Source: Phaeotremella fagi (taxonomy: Eukaryota; Basidiomycota; Tremellomycetes; Tremellales; Phaeotremellaceae). From it: DNA of 64,000 bases. The first letter of the stretch is position 1. Each line of letters begins with the position of its first letter. The notes below the pieces were generated by a model that worked only from the letters and a program-made list of their open reading frames with translations, had not been told where the DNA came from and did not search any database. This document shows positions 24,801 through 37,610 of this stretch, in pieces. A program made the position numbers and the translations under genes. The stretch covers positions 930,001 through 994,000 of the forward strand of contig BCHU01000005.1 of the NCBI GenBank assembly GCA_001599715.1, written 5' to 3'.

Positions 24801-26234
24801 AGCGAACAGCAGATAGTTTGGTAAGCTTAGCTTAAGTATACTTGCGATGTCGATGTTCTTCGACTTGTTCGTGCCTACTGTCGAACGATCATTCGTCATT
24901 CTTGTATAAAGTCAACTTATTCTTTTCGTTCTTCAGAACAGCTTCTTGTCGATCGTTTTGACGTTACCTAAGATATCAACTATGAGAATGACGTAGGGTT
25001 CAACTACGCATGTGTTTTGCTCGGTGATTTTCAAGGAAGTTTAATAGTCCCAAAGAATCTCACACCTAACGATGCATGGTACTTTGCTTTCGAGGGTGTC
25101 CGCATATTTTCGATGTTCTGCGTAGAGCCAGCAATCGCCAGACTCACTGAAACTGGAAAAGGTAATTGTCAGAAATAGACGACGCCCTCGCAGCTGGTTT
25201 CCTACCAACCGGCTGAAAATCAAATTCAAGGCAATAAGTAATTATAGCACAACATCCTGAATCCCTCCAACGTGAACTAATTTCAGACGCGCACCAGCCT
25301 TCCCTTGACTGGTCAGATATCTATGTGACCAAGCATCGCTAATTGTCAAACTTTATGAATTTCGGTATTCATGGCTCACTTCTTCCAAACGTATTTCCCA
25401 ACGTTCAATTGGGCATTCAAAATGTATGTGAAGCTACAGCCATTCCGCGGAAGACAAAATAATCCGCTGCATCGAGATGTGCACTAAAGAATACCACACG
25501 AGAATGGTTTAAATTGTTGAACACCAAAAACCATTGTACTCAGTTTCTCCGATCAAAATTGGGAGAATGAATAGTGATCGTTAATGCTAGTGAATATGAC
25601 GATGCTTCCATTGAAAACTATCTACGAGCTGTAAGTGAATATAACTGGTATGCATCTGGATGTATTTGAATGTATGGGTTACTTTGAATTCAACGGCAGT
25701 ATTGAATGTGGCAAAACGAGGAATCAATGGGAATACTACCGGATGTGGTAATAATTAAATGTCTTACCAAAACCTTCCCGTCACTCTACCAGAACGTCCC
25801 GTGGCTCCCGTAGACTTTAAGAATCTCCAACAATTCTAGTCCAATTCCACCCATTCAAACCAAGACTGAACTCATTCAACGTGAGTTTAGTACTTGCCAT
25901 GTAATTCTGCTACACAAACGGGATCCCAGCCAAGCTGTACTCACTCCTTTCGGTCTTTCTTCTCTAACTTAACTTCTCAATAGAATAGGGAGTTGCTCAC
26001 TAAACACTAACCTAGCTCTCAATCAGTTCATGTTTTTGACAGCCCTCAATTCTTTCCCGTACTCAAAGCCTTTTCAATGCTAGACGTTCTTCCGAGCTCA
26101 TTGACAAAGATATATAACATCACTGACAACTCTTGGAATCTTTACATTTCTCATCTCACGGAACATCTTTTTCATCTAATTGTTAATCTAACTTCTAATC
26201 TAAACCTCGACTTTCAATACAACAATCGATCAAG
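21877..26234. other. 4.3 kb gene-poor interval between velvet and lipase-like genes
   Basis: No frame here has the length or composition of the surrounding genes. Visible features are: a strong pyrimidine-rich tract on the plus strand at about 23031-23180, like the leaders in front of other genes; a 39-codon ATG frame right behind it (23213-23332) containing a plausible GTATGG donor; several plus-strand GTAAGT-type sites (for example about 24340); and a possible small spliced minus-strand frame at 22098-22400. It could hold long 5' leaders of the two flanking genes or non-coding transcripts. I find no tRNA or transposon. It is the longest unexplained stretch of the window. Confidence 0.5.
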
Positions 26235-27507
26235 ATGATGCTTCTCTCCTCAACTATTCTCTTGTTGACAGCTCTCACGAGTTCAGCTATCCCATCCAAC
26301 GGATTCGCTTCAGTTTTAACTCATTCACATTCAGCCATGAGAAATTTACCAGTCGGTAAAACTCCCATCTCACGAAGTGACATGAAGGAAATCGCTCGAT
26401 TGGCAGCAACGGTCAAGTAAGTCTTTTCATCCATTTTTTAGGCAAATCATCTGACGATGTCGCTTTAGCCAAGCCTACTGTCCATTAGACACTCAAATCC
26501 AACCACCATCCGCTCAAAACAAACTCCAACCAGTTCGTCATCAAAGAAGACAACACACCAAACATGACATCAGTGTCGTTACTTCAAGTGCCGATCCTGA
26601 ATTCGCTCACCTCTCCGAAGAAGTCGATATGAGTTGGTACATCTCCCACACACCAGCAACCAACACTTTAACCCTCGCTTTCTCATCTTTATCATCCGTC
26701 GATGATCTCCTTGAAGTCCTCGCTTCAGACCCAATCGAAGGTGAAACACTCATCGATCTACCCGACTACCTCTTCCCAGCCGAAAGTCTTCCAGTTTTCC
26801 CACCACCTCAAATGCATTTCTCACATCTCGACGCATTAGAGACCCACGGTACTTCAGCTTTACTCGCTCTTCTTGATCTCCTAGAAACACCCCCAGTTTC
26901 ACCTTCAACAGGTCGTGACATGTTCGACAGACTCATCTCAACTCTTCACGGTAAAGAGGATTCATCACCAGTCCCAACCTCTGCCATTAAAAACGTTGAA
27001 ATCGTCGGTCACGGTCTCGGAGCAAGTGTCGCTATGTTAGTAGCCCTTGCTCTCGATCTCGAAATCTCAGGACCAGCTGCTGCAGCCTACTCAAACCCAT
27101 TGCCATCCGTCAACATCGCCGCTACATTGTTCAGTTTACCAAGAGTCGGTGATCAAGTTTTCGCCGATTGGGTCGACAGCATTCTCGAAACCAGATCAAC
27201 CCTCACCATGCACAGAGTCACTTCTTACGCCGACACCATCCCACATCTCCCAGAACGTCACATGAACTTGTCTCATCCATCCATCGGTGAAATCTGGATC
27301 GGTGCCGATCCAAGAACTGGTTACGCTTGTGTTTCGGAGGGCGAAGAGAGTTCAGATTGTTCAGCTTCAATCCCATTACCAAGAACTTCTTTGGCTGATC
27401 ACGCCGGTCCTTTCGCTGGTGTTTGGATCGGTAAATCCACCTGTAGAAAAGCAAGAAAAGTTTCTTTAGCTCAAACCGTTTCCGATGGGGAAATCGTTTT
27501 CTTGTAA
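26235..27507 (+). CDS. Secreted class-3 lipase-like protein with degenerate active site
   Basis: The start MMLLSSTILLLTALTSSAIP is a clear signal peptide. One intron (GTAAGT...TTTAG) leads to QAYCPLDTQ, typical of fungal class-3 lipases. SWYISHTPATNTLTLAFSS corresponds to the family's oxyanion strand, but the usual R-G-T after it is missing. The nucleophile elbow reads VGHGLGAS: the codon at 27013-27015 is GGT (Gly) where GHSLG should give Ser. The Asp site (YADTIPHLP) and a His site (LADHAGPFAG) look kept. Catalysis is therefore doubtful, and a binding or structural role is an inference. Codon use is strongly C-ending, unlike most neighbours, which suggests high expression. Confidence 0.85.
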
Positions 27508-27739
27508 AATGTAGTGTTTATGTTTGTAATTGTAACGAATAGATAAGTCTGACCGTTGATCGGTTAGCATTATAATGAATATGATTAAATGTAAAAGTCA
27601 ACCTTTGCCATTTGCCATTCTTTCGCAGTCGTTCAATAGCCACGGTTTAAACCGACGTCATCACCTTTGTTGTCAACGTCTGTTTTTAGACATAACTTGA
27701 TTTGGTGTCTTCAATTACTATTCGCAACCACGACGTACA

Positions 27740-29395
27740 ATGAACGACACGGATGAAGAGCACAAGACACTCAAAGTACTGTCTCTAAACGTATGGTGAG
27801 TATTTTCCCAAATCCAAACTGACTTCCAAAGGGGGTTAGCATTCATTTCAAAAGATCGTCCAACCAGGATAAAAGCTATAGCAGAATATCTAGGTTCCTC
27901 ATCCTACGATATAGTCTGTTTACAAGAACTATGGATATATAAAGATTTTGAAATAATCAGAAATGAAGTTTTACAGAATTTACCTTTCTCAAGATTCTTC
28001 CATACGTACGTCGGTGATTTTGAAATGTCTGGATCTAACGATTTTTATAGAGGAGCTTTGGGATCTGGTTTAGCTATTTTCACTCGATACCCATTGATCT
28101 CTGCGCAAGCTTTACCATATGCTTTATCTGGTTCTCCTCATCAAGCTATTGCTGGTGATTTCTTCGTTAAAAAAGCTGCAGCAAATGTCGTTCTTTTACA
28201 TCCTATATTAGGTGAAATTGAAGTTTGGAATACTCATGTGGGTGTCTTGACGAGATTGAATACTGACATTTGCTAGATGCATGCTGCTGGTGAAGCTGGA
28301 CCTGAAACCAATCAAGCTCATAGAATGGCTCAAGCTTGGCAATTATCCAACGCTCTTTGTGCAGGTGCAGAAAGAGGGAGATATATTTTAGCCGTAAGGT
28401 ATCATCTTGCATAAGTACTAACTCACATCCAGATGGGAGACTTCAACTCCCAACCTTGGTCTATACCAATAGCGATTCTCCGATCTCAAGGACGATTAAA
28501 CGATTCATTCCTTGATCTCCATCCCGAACCCTCCTCTTCAACTTCAGTCTCACCAGAATCAGCTTTATCGATATACGGAACGACGTGTGATTCACCGCTA
28601 AACACTTATTCAGCTGGTAAACCCATCCCAGCCGAGGTGTTAGCCAAAGGAGGCAAAAGATTGGACTACATCTTTTATCGTCAACCTGAACCTCCTAAAC
28701 GAAGACCGTTGATCTGGGGCAGAAGAGGGAGTGGGAAAGATGGATTTCTGGAAGAAGGGAAACCGATTTCTGATAATCCACCTCTACTGAGATGTTCGAA
28801 ATCGGAGGTCATCTTGACTGAAAGAGTCCCTGGTCAATCTTTCTCTTATTCCGACCATTTCGGTCTTTTTTCAACTTTCACCATCGATTCGAACGGGCAA
28901 GGTTCTGCAACTGAAGCGCCAACATCCAAAAGAGATTCGAGTGAATCGACAACAGCAACCTCTTTCACACCTTTACTACCCTTGGATCCAGCACCTCTAA
29001 ACGATACAACGACGACTTTTGCTACTCCCTATCCAGCCCCAGAAGTTCGCGACATAGCAACCAAATCCAATCTCATCAAAGAAACTCTCAAAGTATTGAG
29101 ATCCTACGCACTGATATCAAGCGGAACAGCTAAAACCCATTTAAGATTGTTTTTCGGTTCGATAGCGCTGTTGATAGCTTTGATAGTGGGATCAGCGTTT
29201 CAACCGATATCATACGTTCAGACTATATTCACGCTTCTGGGTGGAGCAGTTGGTGCTTTTGGAGCTACCATGTTGTATACGGGTTTTGTTTGGGGTCGTT
29301 GGGAGGAGGGATTGTTGAGAGAAGTTGTGGAAGAGATGGAACTTGAGTTGAGAGTTTCAGAGATGGAGGAGAGAGCGAGAGGGAGTAGGTCGTAG
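27740..29395 (+). CDS. ISC1: Inositol phosphosphingolipid phospholipase C (neutral sphingomyelinase family)
   Basis: Isc1 cleaves inositol phosphosphingolipids to ceramide at membranes. The start at 27740 gives MNDTDEEHKTLKVLSLNVW, the first strand of the Mg-dependent DNase-I-like fold. The P-loop-like ISKDRPTR, the Mg-binding Glu in VCLQELW (about 27925), GSGLAIFTRYP, WNTHMHA, MGDFNSQPWS (about 28430) and the catalytic SYSDHFG (about 28850) are all present. The C-terminus has two hydrophobic segments (about 29145-29290), as in yeast Isc1, where this region binds anionic phospholipids. Three or four short introns are in the first half. Length, about 490 residues, fits the family. Confidence 0.93.
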
Positions 29396-29755
29396 GAATG
29401 GCAAATAGATCTACATTTAATATAATACATTGTAGTATTATGCAACGTTGTATCTGTACAGTCCAATGGTGGAAGTAGCCAAAGTAGACGTTTTTCATTG
29501 CAAGTCTTACAGTGTTCCTATGGATCTGTTTTCAGAAAGTCAGTAACATCATCTAAGTCCAAACAAGACTACGGATAGGACTTACTTTTTGCACAAGCAT
29601 AGCCATCTTCCCTCAGATCTTTCTCAGCAATCCTTTATCCACAATCAATCCGCGTATACAGCCTTGTTCAGGAATCTGGAAAATAATTCAAACCATGTCT
29701 CCTATGATATCGCTTGACTGTAGTATACTTGAAGGAATGCACGACCCCAAAGAGT
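29396..29755. other. Convergent 3' intergenic region
   Basis: The 360 bases between the ISC1 and BRCT-gene stop codons show only AT-rich 3'-UTR-like sequence. There is no ORF with coding character and no repeat. Confidence 0.35.
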
Positions 29756-30789
29756 CTATTGAATCGTCTGAAACTTAAACCTCCGCGATAAATTTCTTTT
29801 TGCATCCTCCAACTGTTCTCCGAACGTCTTGACAACTTTCTCCTCCTTCTCCTTCCCCTTCTTCCTTTCCATATCCGGTACTTCTGGGATACTAGGTGAT
29901 TTAGGAGTACCATGTGGGAATTTATGGGAATAGAAGTTGTGTACGAAGGATATCGCTAAACCGATGGTCTGTTTACAGAGCTGTATAAATAAGTAACGTT
30001 GTTTCAACATGACAAGCGATCACAACTCACATCAGAATCTTTAGTTTGTTCCTCCAGAAAAGTCCAGAACTTGTTCTGATTCCCATCTTCCCAGCAATAT
30101 TCCTTAGCTTTTGCCATGAGGGTATCGTAGAAATCTATATTTTTAGTATGAGAGTTTGATTTTTGCTCTTGACTGGCCGTTATGTATCTGTCGATAGGTC
30201 GTATTCTATCCCAACCTTTATCTGGAATTTCGATAGATTGAGAAGCAGCAACTTGATATAGCCAATCAGTTGTTACTATTCGATGAGCCAGAGTTGGATT
30301 ACATGATTTCAAATGTCGAGCTTCTGTGAGTGGACAGAGTTCCAATGAGTGTTCTCGACATCCAGGGATCAACAAGCGAGTTCGATGATGGATTAGTCGT
30401 TCTTGAATATTTGCATTATCGACTTTATCATCCGTTATTATTCCACCTCTAAGCTGTTGGTGGAATCAGATTCCTTGCCTTGACAATTTGATCTTAGTCG
30501 TTTCAGGACTTACTTCTACGAGATTTACCAACTCTCTCAACCGTTTTGGTTCAACTGATTCTTTATCAAGAATGAAATGGGATCCTCGGAAAATACCTTT
30601 GGATTTAGGGTTGCGTTTGCTACAGTAAGTCGGAATAAACCATCACCACAAATACTCGACGAAAGCATGAAACACTTACTGTTGCCTTGAAGAACCAGCA
30701 TTGATTCGAAGGTTGAACAATATTATGGTTTCGGAGGATTGTTCAGAAGGTTGTCCAATTGCATGGATATCACTGACGTTATATTTCAT
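29756..30789 (-). CDS. BRCT-domain protein, function unknown
   Basis: The start at 30789 gives MKYNVSDIHAIGQPSEQS. Splicing via GTAAGT...TGTAG and two later introns gives one open frame of about 280 residues. The first third contains a BRCT pattern: FRGSHFILDKESV, then ELVNLVELRGGIIT and, after a loop, HRIVTTDWLYQVAASQ with the conserved Trp. The rest is polar and ends in a Lys-rich stretch and FKFQTIQ. BRCT domains usually bind phosphopeptides in DNA repair or telomere proteins. No partner domain is visible, and I cannot assign an ortholog. The final exon is entered through a GTGAGT...TACAG intron (about 29980-30028). Confidence 0.72.
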
Positions 30790-31300
30790 GATCGTGAAAC
30801 TTGAGCAAAAGTTAAGTTCAATTGATTGTTCTGGTTGTCGTCAAGTGAAGCGAGGCGTGTCCTTTTGGTCGATTTCAAAGTGAACCTATTCTCAGAAGTC
30901 TTGATCGAATTTCCACACGAAGCACAAAGTTGTAGAAAAAGGCTCGCTTCTTGGTTCTGTGCTGCTCAATGATTTTTCAAAGTATGTGCCCAATCAGTAC
31001 GAGTAAAGGCAATTCATGGTCTTGCAGATGCAGAAAATACTCGTACTCATACACCCACAACTCCATTCCTACCGCCACTAAGTCACCACAACACCACCTC
31101 ACCCACCCACCGCGTTCGACCTTTACCTTTGTTTCTTCACAAAATCCTAAACAACTCATAATATCTTTTCGTTTATCCTGCCTGTTACCTCACTCATACC
31201 ATCAATCAACACTCTCTGACCTCTGATCGACTCCCCCATCCACCCACCTCATACATATTGGATTTCCTCTTAGTACGCGTTCGATGCGACATTCCAGATA
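30790..31300. promoter_or_regulatory. Divergent promoter, BRCT gene and DUF726 gene
   Basis: The 511 bases hold a pyrimidine-rich plus-strand stretch (about 31030-31250) ahead of the DUF726 gene, typical of leaders in this sequence. The frame of the BRCT gene stays open for a few codons above its ATG without another start. A short upstream ORF is listed separately. Confidence 0.4.
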
Positions 31301-31301
31301 A
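31284..31301 (+). promoter_or_regulatory. Five-codon upstream ORF overlapping the main start (TAATG)
   Basis: ATG CGA CAT TCC AGA TAA runs from 31284 to 31301, and its stop codon shares base A31301 with the ATG of the DUF726 gene. This termination-reinitiation arrangement would let ribosomes restart at the main ORF, or reduce its translation. It assumes that the mRNA starts upstream of 31284, which is likely but not shown. Confidence 0.5.
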
Positions 31302-34300
31302 TGCTACCTTCCCCTCGACGGACCGTGTCGACACCTGCTGTAACGGCATGGTCCGATATAGATGATGATGACGGTTGGCAAGGTGAGTTCTACTGAGGTT
31401 CACTACTAACGCCAATATCAGATATGCCTGTTGTGAGATCGGACGACAACCCATTCGGTCTTGATGAAGAAGATCAAAAGAAATATCACTATCAACCACC
31501 TGCTCGACTCGACGCCTCCGATGAAGCAGTCGTCACCGGTAACGCTACAGGAACTCATTTGGAAATAGAAGCAGATACACTGATAACGGATTCATGGCGT
31601 GATAAACTTACGCAAGATGAATCTGATTACACGAGGTTGAGACTAGATGAAGATGACGAATCTGAAGAAGTTCATATGAGGACGAAATATCTTTTCGACG
31701 AGGATAAAGCAATGACCCCGTTGTCTCAGATGCAGGCTACCAAAAATCTCTTGACGGAAGGTCAAAGAATCGCTTATGTTGGTTTATGTCAATTGATAGC
31801 CAAAAGGATGTTGAGGGATATGGAGAGAGGTTGGGAAGGTAACAAGTTGAGTAAGAAGGGGAAGAATAAAGTCGACGTTCCTGTTGTTGAAAGTGGGAAT
31901 ATTTGGATGCTCAAGATCATGGCTAGATTGTATCAGCATATGGAATTGGAACGAGATGGTGGGTAGTTCTTTTGGAGTGTGCGCTAACCGTTAGAACAAC
32001 GTATGATAGAGAGTCTAGCCGAACATGGCGTGGATCCAACAGATTTAGTTCCTGCTCTCATGACTACGCATACAGTGAAGAATCCAGAATTCGATCCCAA
32101 CGCAAAGAAAGAGATGGAAATGGAGCAAGAAGAGATACCCCCGCCATACGAAGCCAGTGAAGGATTGGGATTAGACGTAACAAATCAATCACCTACATTA
32201 GCTCCACTAAAGATACGGTCGGATACGATTAACCCTTTTGGAGATGACGAGGAAACAACTTTATCAACATCTGTTCAAACACCAACGCAGGAGAAAACAA
32301 ACCCGATATCTCCAGATCCCAACTCTAGTATAGAAGAAAATGAAGATGATGGTGGGGATATCACTGGAGCTCTTTCACCCATAAAAATAAAGACAACATC
32401 GGATGATCCAGAAAAGACACCTTTGGCAGAACCCAAATCCCTCCCAGCCCTCCCGCCTTCACCTGATGCTCCAGCTGCGTTGCCCGCACTTCCTGGTGTC
32501 TCAACTTCTCTATCAAGGACCGATGAGGTTGTTACTTTGGATATCCGGTGGACAGTCGTAAGTTGCCCGATTGATCTAGAACTCATTCTAACCTACTACA
32601 GCTTTGTGATCTCTTCCTTGTGCTTATCGCCGATTCCGTTTACGACTCACGTTCTCGAGCTTTCTTAGAAAAAGTAGCTGCTGCGTTAGGATTCGAATGG
32701 CTGGATGTAGTCAGATTCGAGAATCGAGTGACGGACGCATTGGAGATACAAGAAAGTATGGGAACGCTGCAACACCAAGAAGTCATCGAAGAGAGGAAGA
32801 AGAAAGGAGCTAGGAAACGTTATGCAATGATGGGATTAGCAGCAGTTGGTGGAGGTCTGGTTATTGGTTTATCAGCTGGATTGTTGGCACCAGTGATTGG
32901 TGCTGGTCTTGGTGCGGCTTTTGCAACAGTCGGTGTCACTGGTACTACAGGTTTTTTGGCTGGTACAGGTGGAGCTGCTATCATCACTACTGGAGGTGTT
33001 TTGACTGGATCATCGATAGCTGGTAAAGGAATGGGTAGACGAACGAGAGAAGTCAGGATATTCGAATTTAGACCTTTGCATAATAATAAACGGGTTCATT
33101 GTTATATCACACTGGGAGGGTGGGTCCTCTACTCGTGTCAATCTGGGGTTCTACTGATTCATTTACAGATTCATGGCTAGTACAGTCGATGATGTTCGGT
33201 TACCATTTTCAGTATTGGATCCTATCATCGGTGATGTCTTTTCGGTGCTGTGGGAACCAGAGATGATGAGTGAGATGGGAAGTGCTCTCAAGATCTTGAC
33301 TACGGAGGTTATCACTCAAGTTGGGCAACAGGTATTGCAAGCTACTTTGATGACAGCTTTGATGAGTGCTTTGCAATGGCCTTTGAGTAAGTTGATAAGC
33401 GGTATTTCTACGTTCTAGGCTAATTACCACTCTACAGTCTTGACGAAATTGGGATATCTCATCGATAATCCATGGTCGAACGCTTTGGATCGATCCAGAG
33501 CAGCTGGTCTTGTCCTTGCCGACACACTTATCGCGAGACATGCAGGTGTCCGACCAATTTCGTTGATCGGTTATTCGTTAGGTGCAAGAGCGATCTATTA
33601 CGCTCTCGTCGAATTAGCTCGTGTGAAAGCTTACGGGATAGTTCAAGATGTTTATCTATTCGGAACGACGGTCACAGCATCTAAAGCGACCTGGTTGGAT
33701 GTCAGATCAGTTATCGGTGGTAGATTCGTGAACGGTTTCGCAACTAGTGATTGGATGTTGGGATATTTGTTTAGAGCTACGTCAGGTGGTTTGAACACTG
33801 TTGCTGGATTGAGACCTGTGGAAGGGGTTCCTGGATTGGAGAACGTTGAAGTCACGGATATCATCACTGGACATATGAGTTATAGAAGTTTGATGCCTCA
33901 GTTATTGGCTAGAGTTGGATTTCCTGTTACAGCGGAATACTTTGATGAACCTGATGTAAGTGGTTTGGACTTTCTTGATTTATCGCTCTGATTGACTGGT
34001 TGTAGGATCCCGAAACGGACATGAGTGTTCAAGAAAGAACGATAGTCAATGAGGCCGACGAAGAAGCCAAGAAGAACAAGAAAAAGATTCTAGGTCTTTT
34101 CCCAAGGAAATCAACATCCAGATCGGCTTCTGGTACGACAACTCCAATTCCTGGTGGAGCGATTGAAAGGAAATCATCAAACGCATCGGAAGAATATGAC
34201 GAAGATCTACCGCCTAGAGAGGAATCTCTGTCAGCTAAACAATCAATCGACGAACGGTCTTTACCATCAGCAAGTGAATCCAGTGCATCGATTGCGAGTG

Positions 34301-34935
34301 TTAGTACAGATGATGATCCCGAATTGAAGTCTATACCGAAAACCGCTGGTTTCGATTTCAAAGCGATATCAAAGGAATTAGGTAAAGAGATTGATTTAAA
34401 CAAATTACGTCAACCTCAACCTTTACCTTCGGCAATATCGAATAACAACCTAGCGATTCACCCACCACCATTGGAGAGATCTGAATCTGCACCACCTCAT
34501 CAAAATGACGATACCAACGAAGTGAATCTGGAAGATGATGAATCGGATAAGATCTCAACTGCAGGATCTGGGTTATCGATATCTACGAATCAAGCTTTCG
34601 ACAGTACATGGTCGAATTCGAATCGACCGAATTCTGCACCTCTATCGTCGAATTTCCCTAATCAATCGATATCAAGTTTGAGTTTAAATGTAGGGAACGA
34701 TTGGGATACACCATCAACAACGACGACGTCAACGTCAACGTCAGCGTTCAGTATACCAGGGAGAATGGCTCCACCCGCCCGATCACATCCCGCTGAATTC
34801 ATGATCAACCCCTTCGCTTCTGGGAACGGTAACGGTAGCAATTCGAGTCCAAGTCCGAAAGATGAAAAAGTTGGGAATATCTTTGGTGGATGGGGTAAAT
34901 CCAGAGGGAAAGATTTAGAAGAGAATCCTTGGTGA
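31301..34935 (+). CDS. MIL1: DUF726 alpha/beta-hydrolase membrane protein (Mil1/TMCO4-like)
   Basis: The protein opens MLPSPRRTVSTPAVTAWSD and has an acidic N-terminal region. The central part contains the glycine-rich hydrophobic stretch GGGLVIGLSAGLLAPVIGAG and GTGGAAIITTGGVLTG (about 32840-33020), characteristic of DUF726, followed by the hydrolase elbow LIGYSLGARAIYYALVELA with G-x-S-x-G (about 33560). RFVNGFATSDWMLGYLFRAT and the ITGHMSYRSLMPQLL block complete the domain. The last 300 residues are a Ser-rich tail with a KKNKKK run. Yeast Mil1 binds clathrin adaptor AP-1R; whether that holds here is unknown. About six introns. Confidence 0.85.
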
Positions 34936-35236
34936 TCATCTGATTTCCTTCCATAGCATTCATTTATGACATTAATCATCCTTTGATTCATTTGTTTTTT
35001 TTGCCCTTTCGTACATCTTCATCATTTTATCAATGTAGATCTTATCTCTATTATCTGATTGTTTCTTTTTCAATGTGCATCAATGATCGACTGGGCCCCT
35101 GTGGAAACTTTGATTCATGGTTTACATCTGCAAGGTATATCTGAGATCCCTGAATGAAACATTTTATGACGATGATTGATATAATATTACACCAAGATTT
35201 AACAATCAAAGAATCTACTGTATCTGTCTATCATCC
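34936..35236. other. Convergent 3' intergenic region
   Basis: About 300 bases of AT-rich sequence lie between the DUF726 and MFS stop codons. No gene, repeat or hairpin stands out. Confidence 0.3.
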
Positions 35237-37610
35237 CTATCCTTCAAATCTATATTTCTCCCTCAATCGTTTGCCATGAATGAACATCTAAGGAATATCA
35301 GTTAAACACTAGACCAGGGAAAGAAAGAATTAAATCAACTCACGATAGCAGGAGCGGGTAAACCCAAAAGACCAATGAACGCTAATAAAGTCCCACCCCA
35401 TCCCCAACCTAGATTACGAAACAGATCTCCACTGAAAATTGGTAGGATACATGCGAAGACTGATCGGCACTGAATAGCTGGTCAGGGGGGTTTTGAATAG
35501 ACGATAATGAGAAACTTACAGCTGTTGCACCGGCTATGGCTGCTGCTGAATAAGGGAAAAAACAATCTACGATGCTGTTGGGATTTTTTTAGTGTTATCT
35601 CGATAGGGGGATTTGGAATTACGTACAAATGCTGTATACTGTTGAAAGCCAAGATCAGACCTAACGCTACCAACACTTCTCCGAAACATGGTCCTATCCA
35701 ATGAGTTTCTGCATGTGCAGTCCATGCCTGATAGCATGTTGAGCTTATATCATATTTCTCGAAGGACGACTTACGAAAACTATCAATCCGAGTGGCATGA
35801 GTATCATTCCTGTTTGAGTGAGGACGAGCTATGGAGAGTATGTGTGAGTTTGGATTTTGGTTTTCAAGTAAGAGATTGACTAACTCGATATTCTGGTTGA
35901 CCTTTCTTTTCATCTTTGTTTCGTTCTGTCAGGTATTTGTATATTTTATCTTGTTGGGTTGCCGCTATAGCTGCACCACATAAGAATCCTATTCCTATTG
36001 TGCGAGTTTCGTCAGCATTCACAGCAAGTTACAGGAGCAAAACGAAGAACCCTACCTAATCCCACATATGAGAGTGATAAAGTAGATTGTGGCCATTGGT
36101 AAGAAAATAATCCTGATAGTGCGAAAGGTGGAGCTCCGTAGAGAAGTGGTACACTGACCAAGAAAACGTAGATGATTGCTAACAAAGGTGAGTACAATTT
36201 CTGGCTAGATATGATGTAGTTGACGAACTTACCATAGACGTAGGCGTAGTATAGAGAAAACCCAAGTGCAACTGGATTAGTACAGAGTAACCTTGGAGGT
36301 CGACTGAAAGCTTTAGCAAAAGTTTCTTTCGCATCTTCAGCCGAAACCATAGCCTTCATCCAACCTAGATCATGTAAGATTCTACGAGGTGATAGTTTTG
36401 CGGAAAGGGTAGTAGAATCTGCTAGTGGATGTCGGACTCTATAAACTAGAATTTTTTGAATTGCTCTGAGTGAGACTGATGAGTTGTTGTTTCAACTACT
36501 GGCAATGTACGATGACTCACGGAGCATAGGTTTCTCTGGTGAAAAGTAGGATTAAACCGAAATTTATTGTACCCAGAATAGTTATTGTCCAGAATAACCA
36601 ACGCCATCCACCGAATAATATCCAGTAACCTAGCATACTACCAAGAACTGGTCCTGCCTAAGGAAGAGGTCAGTATGGAATTGGAAGCGAATTCTGGGAT
36701 CAATCACCATTGGACCTAAAGCGTATATACTGACTGGACGTCCACGTTCTTCCGGAATGAATATCTAATATGCAGCGATTAAAAATCTTTCCACATTTGT
36801 CTAGCTACTGCATACTCACGTCAGCACAAGTTGCTACACCCAAAGCTGGTCCTGAGGAACCAAACATTCCGGCAAAAACTCGAAGAATGATAAGAGTCTG
36901 CATGCTGGTAAAAAGTCAGGATATTGTAGTTTTATACACTTGATGACAACTCACTTTTGAGCTACTGCACATCCAATACAGAACATGATGAACAAAAATT
37001 GACTCGATATGTAGGCGGTCTGACGACCATATCTGCGGGGATTTAGCCAGAGTCATCTCACTCTCCGTGAGCAGACTACTTACAATTCAGAAATGGGTGC
37101 AAAGATGAAGGGACCCATTCTTGTGATCATCATCAGTAAAGCGTTGTGGCTATTAGACAACAAAACTCACCCTAGTCCCAAAACATAACCGGACGTAATC
37201 AAAATCCCGATTTTTTCATTCTCGACACCAAACTCTTCCATCGCCTGGTGTATACCAGGTACACCAATACTACTTCCACAAGTACAGATGAACCCAGTCA
37301 AAGCAACAGTTAGAATGGTACCCCATTTCTCCTTCTGTGACCAGTTACGTGGATTAGCATGTGAAGTTGGGAAAGTCGATAGAAGTAAGGCTGCCTCTCT
37401 TGAGGACGCTGTTGTTAGACTAGTTGCGGTGGGTTTTAACGGTGGGAAGGGGATTGTACCAGGTTGTGGGTGCGTTGGATAGGGTGTCTCTGTTGATGAT
37501 ATATCTGATAGACGTGAGTCTTCAGGCTGAGATGGAGGGTATTGAGGTAGGGGAGCCTTTAAGTTGGAAGTTGGCGAAGTGGCATGGTTCTGAGCTTCGA
37601 GATCTGTCAT
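35237..37610 (-). CDS. MFS transporter, drug:H+ antiporter type (DHA1-like)
   Basis: The start at 37610 gives MTDLEAQNHATSP and a Pro/Ser-rich cytosolic N-terminus. The first membrane helix begins KWGTILTVALTGFICTCGSS, followed by VPGIHQAMEEFGV. Later exons give PISELYGRQTAYISSQF (the MFS motif A site), EERGRPVSIYALGPMAGPVLG (antiporter motif C, G-P-x-x-G) and AETFAKAFSRPP-type loop sequence before the second half. The final exon ends MFIHGKRLREKYRFEG. Introns, about twelve, are very short. The substrate is unknown; the motif C places it among antiporters such as polyamine or drug exporters. Confidence 0.84.
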
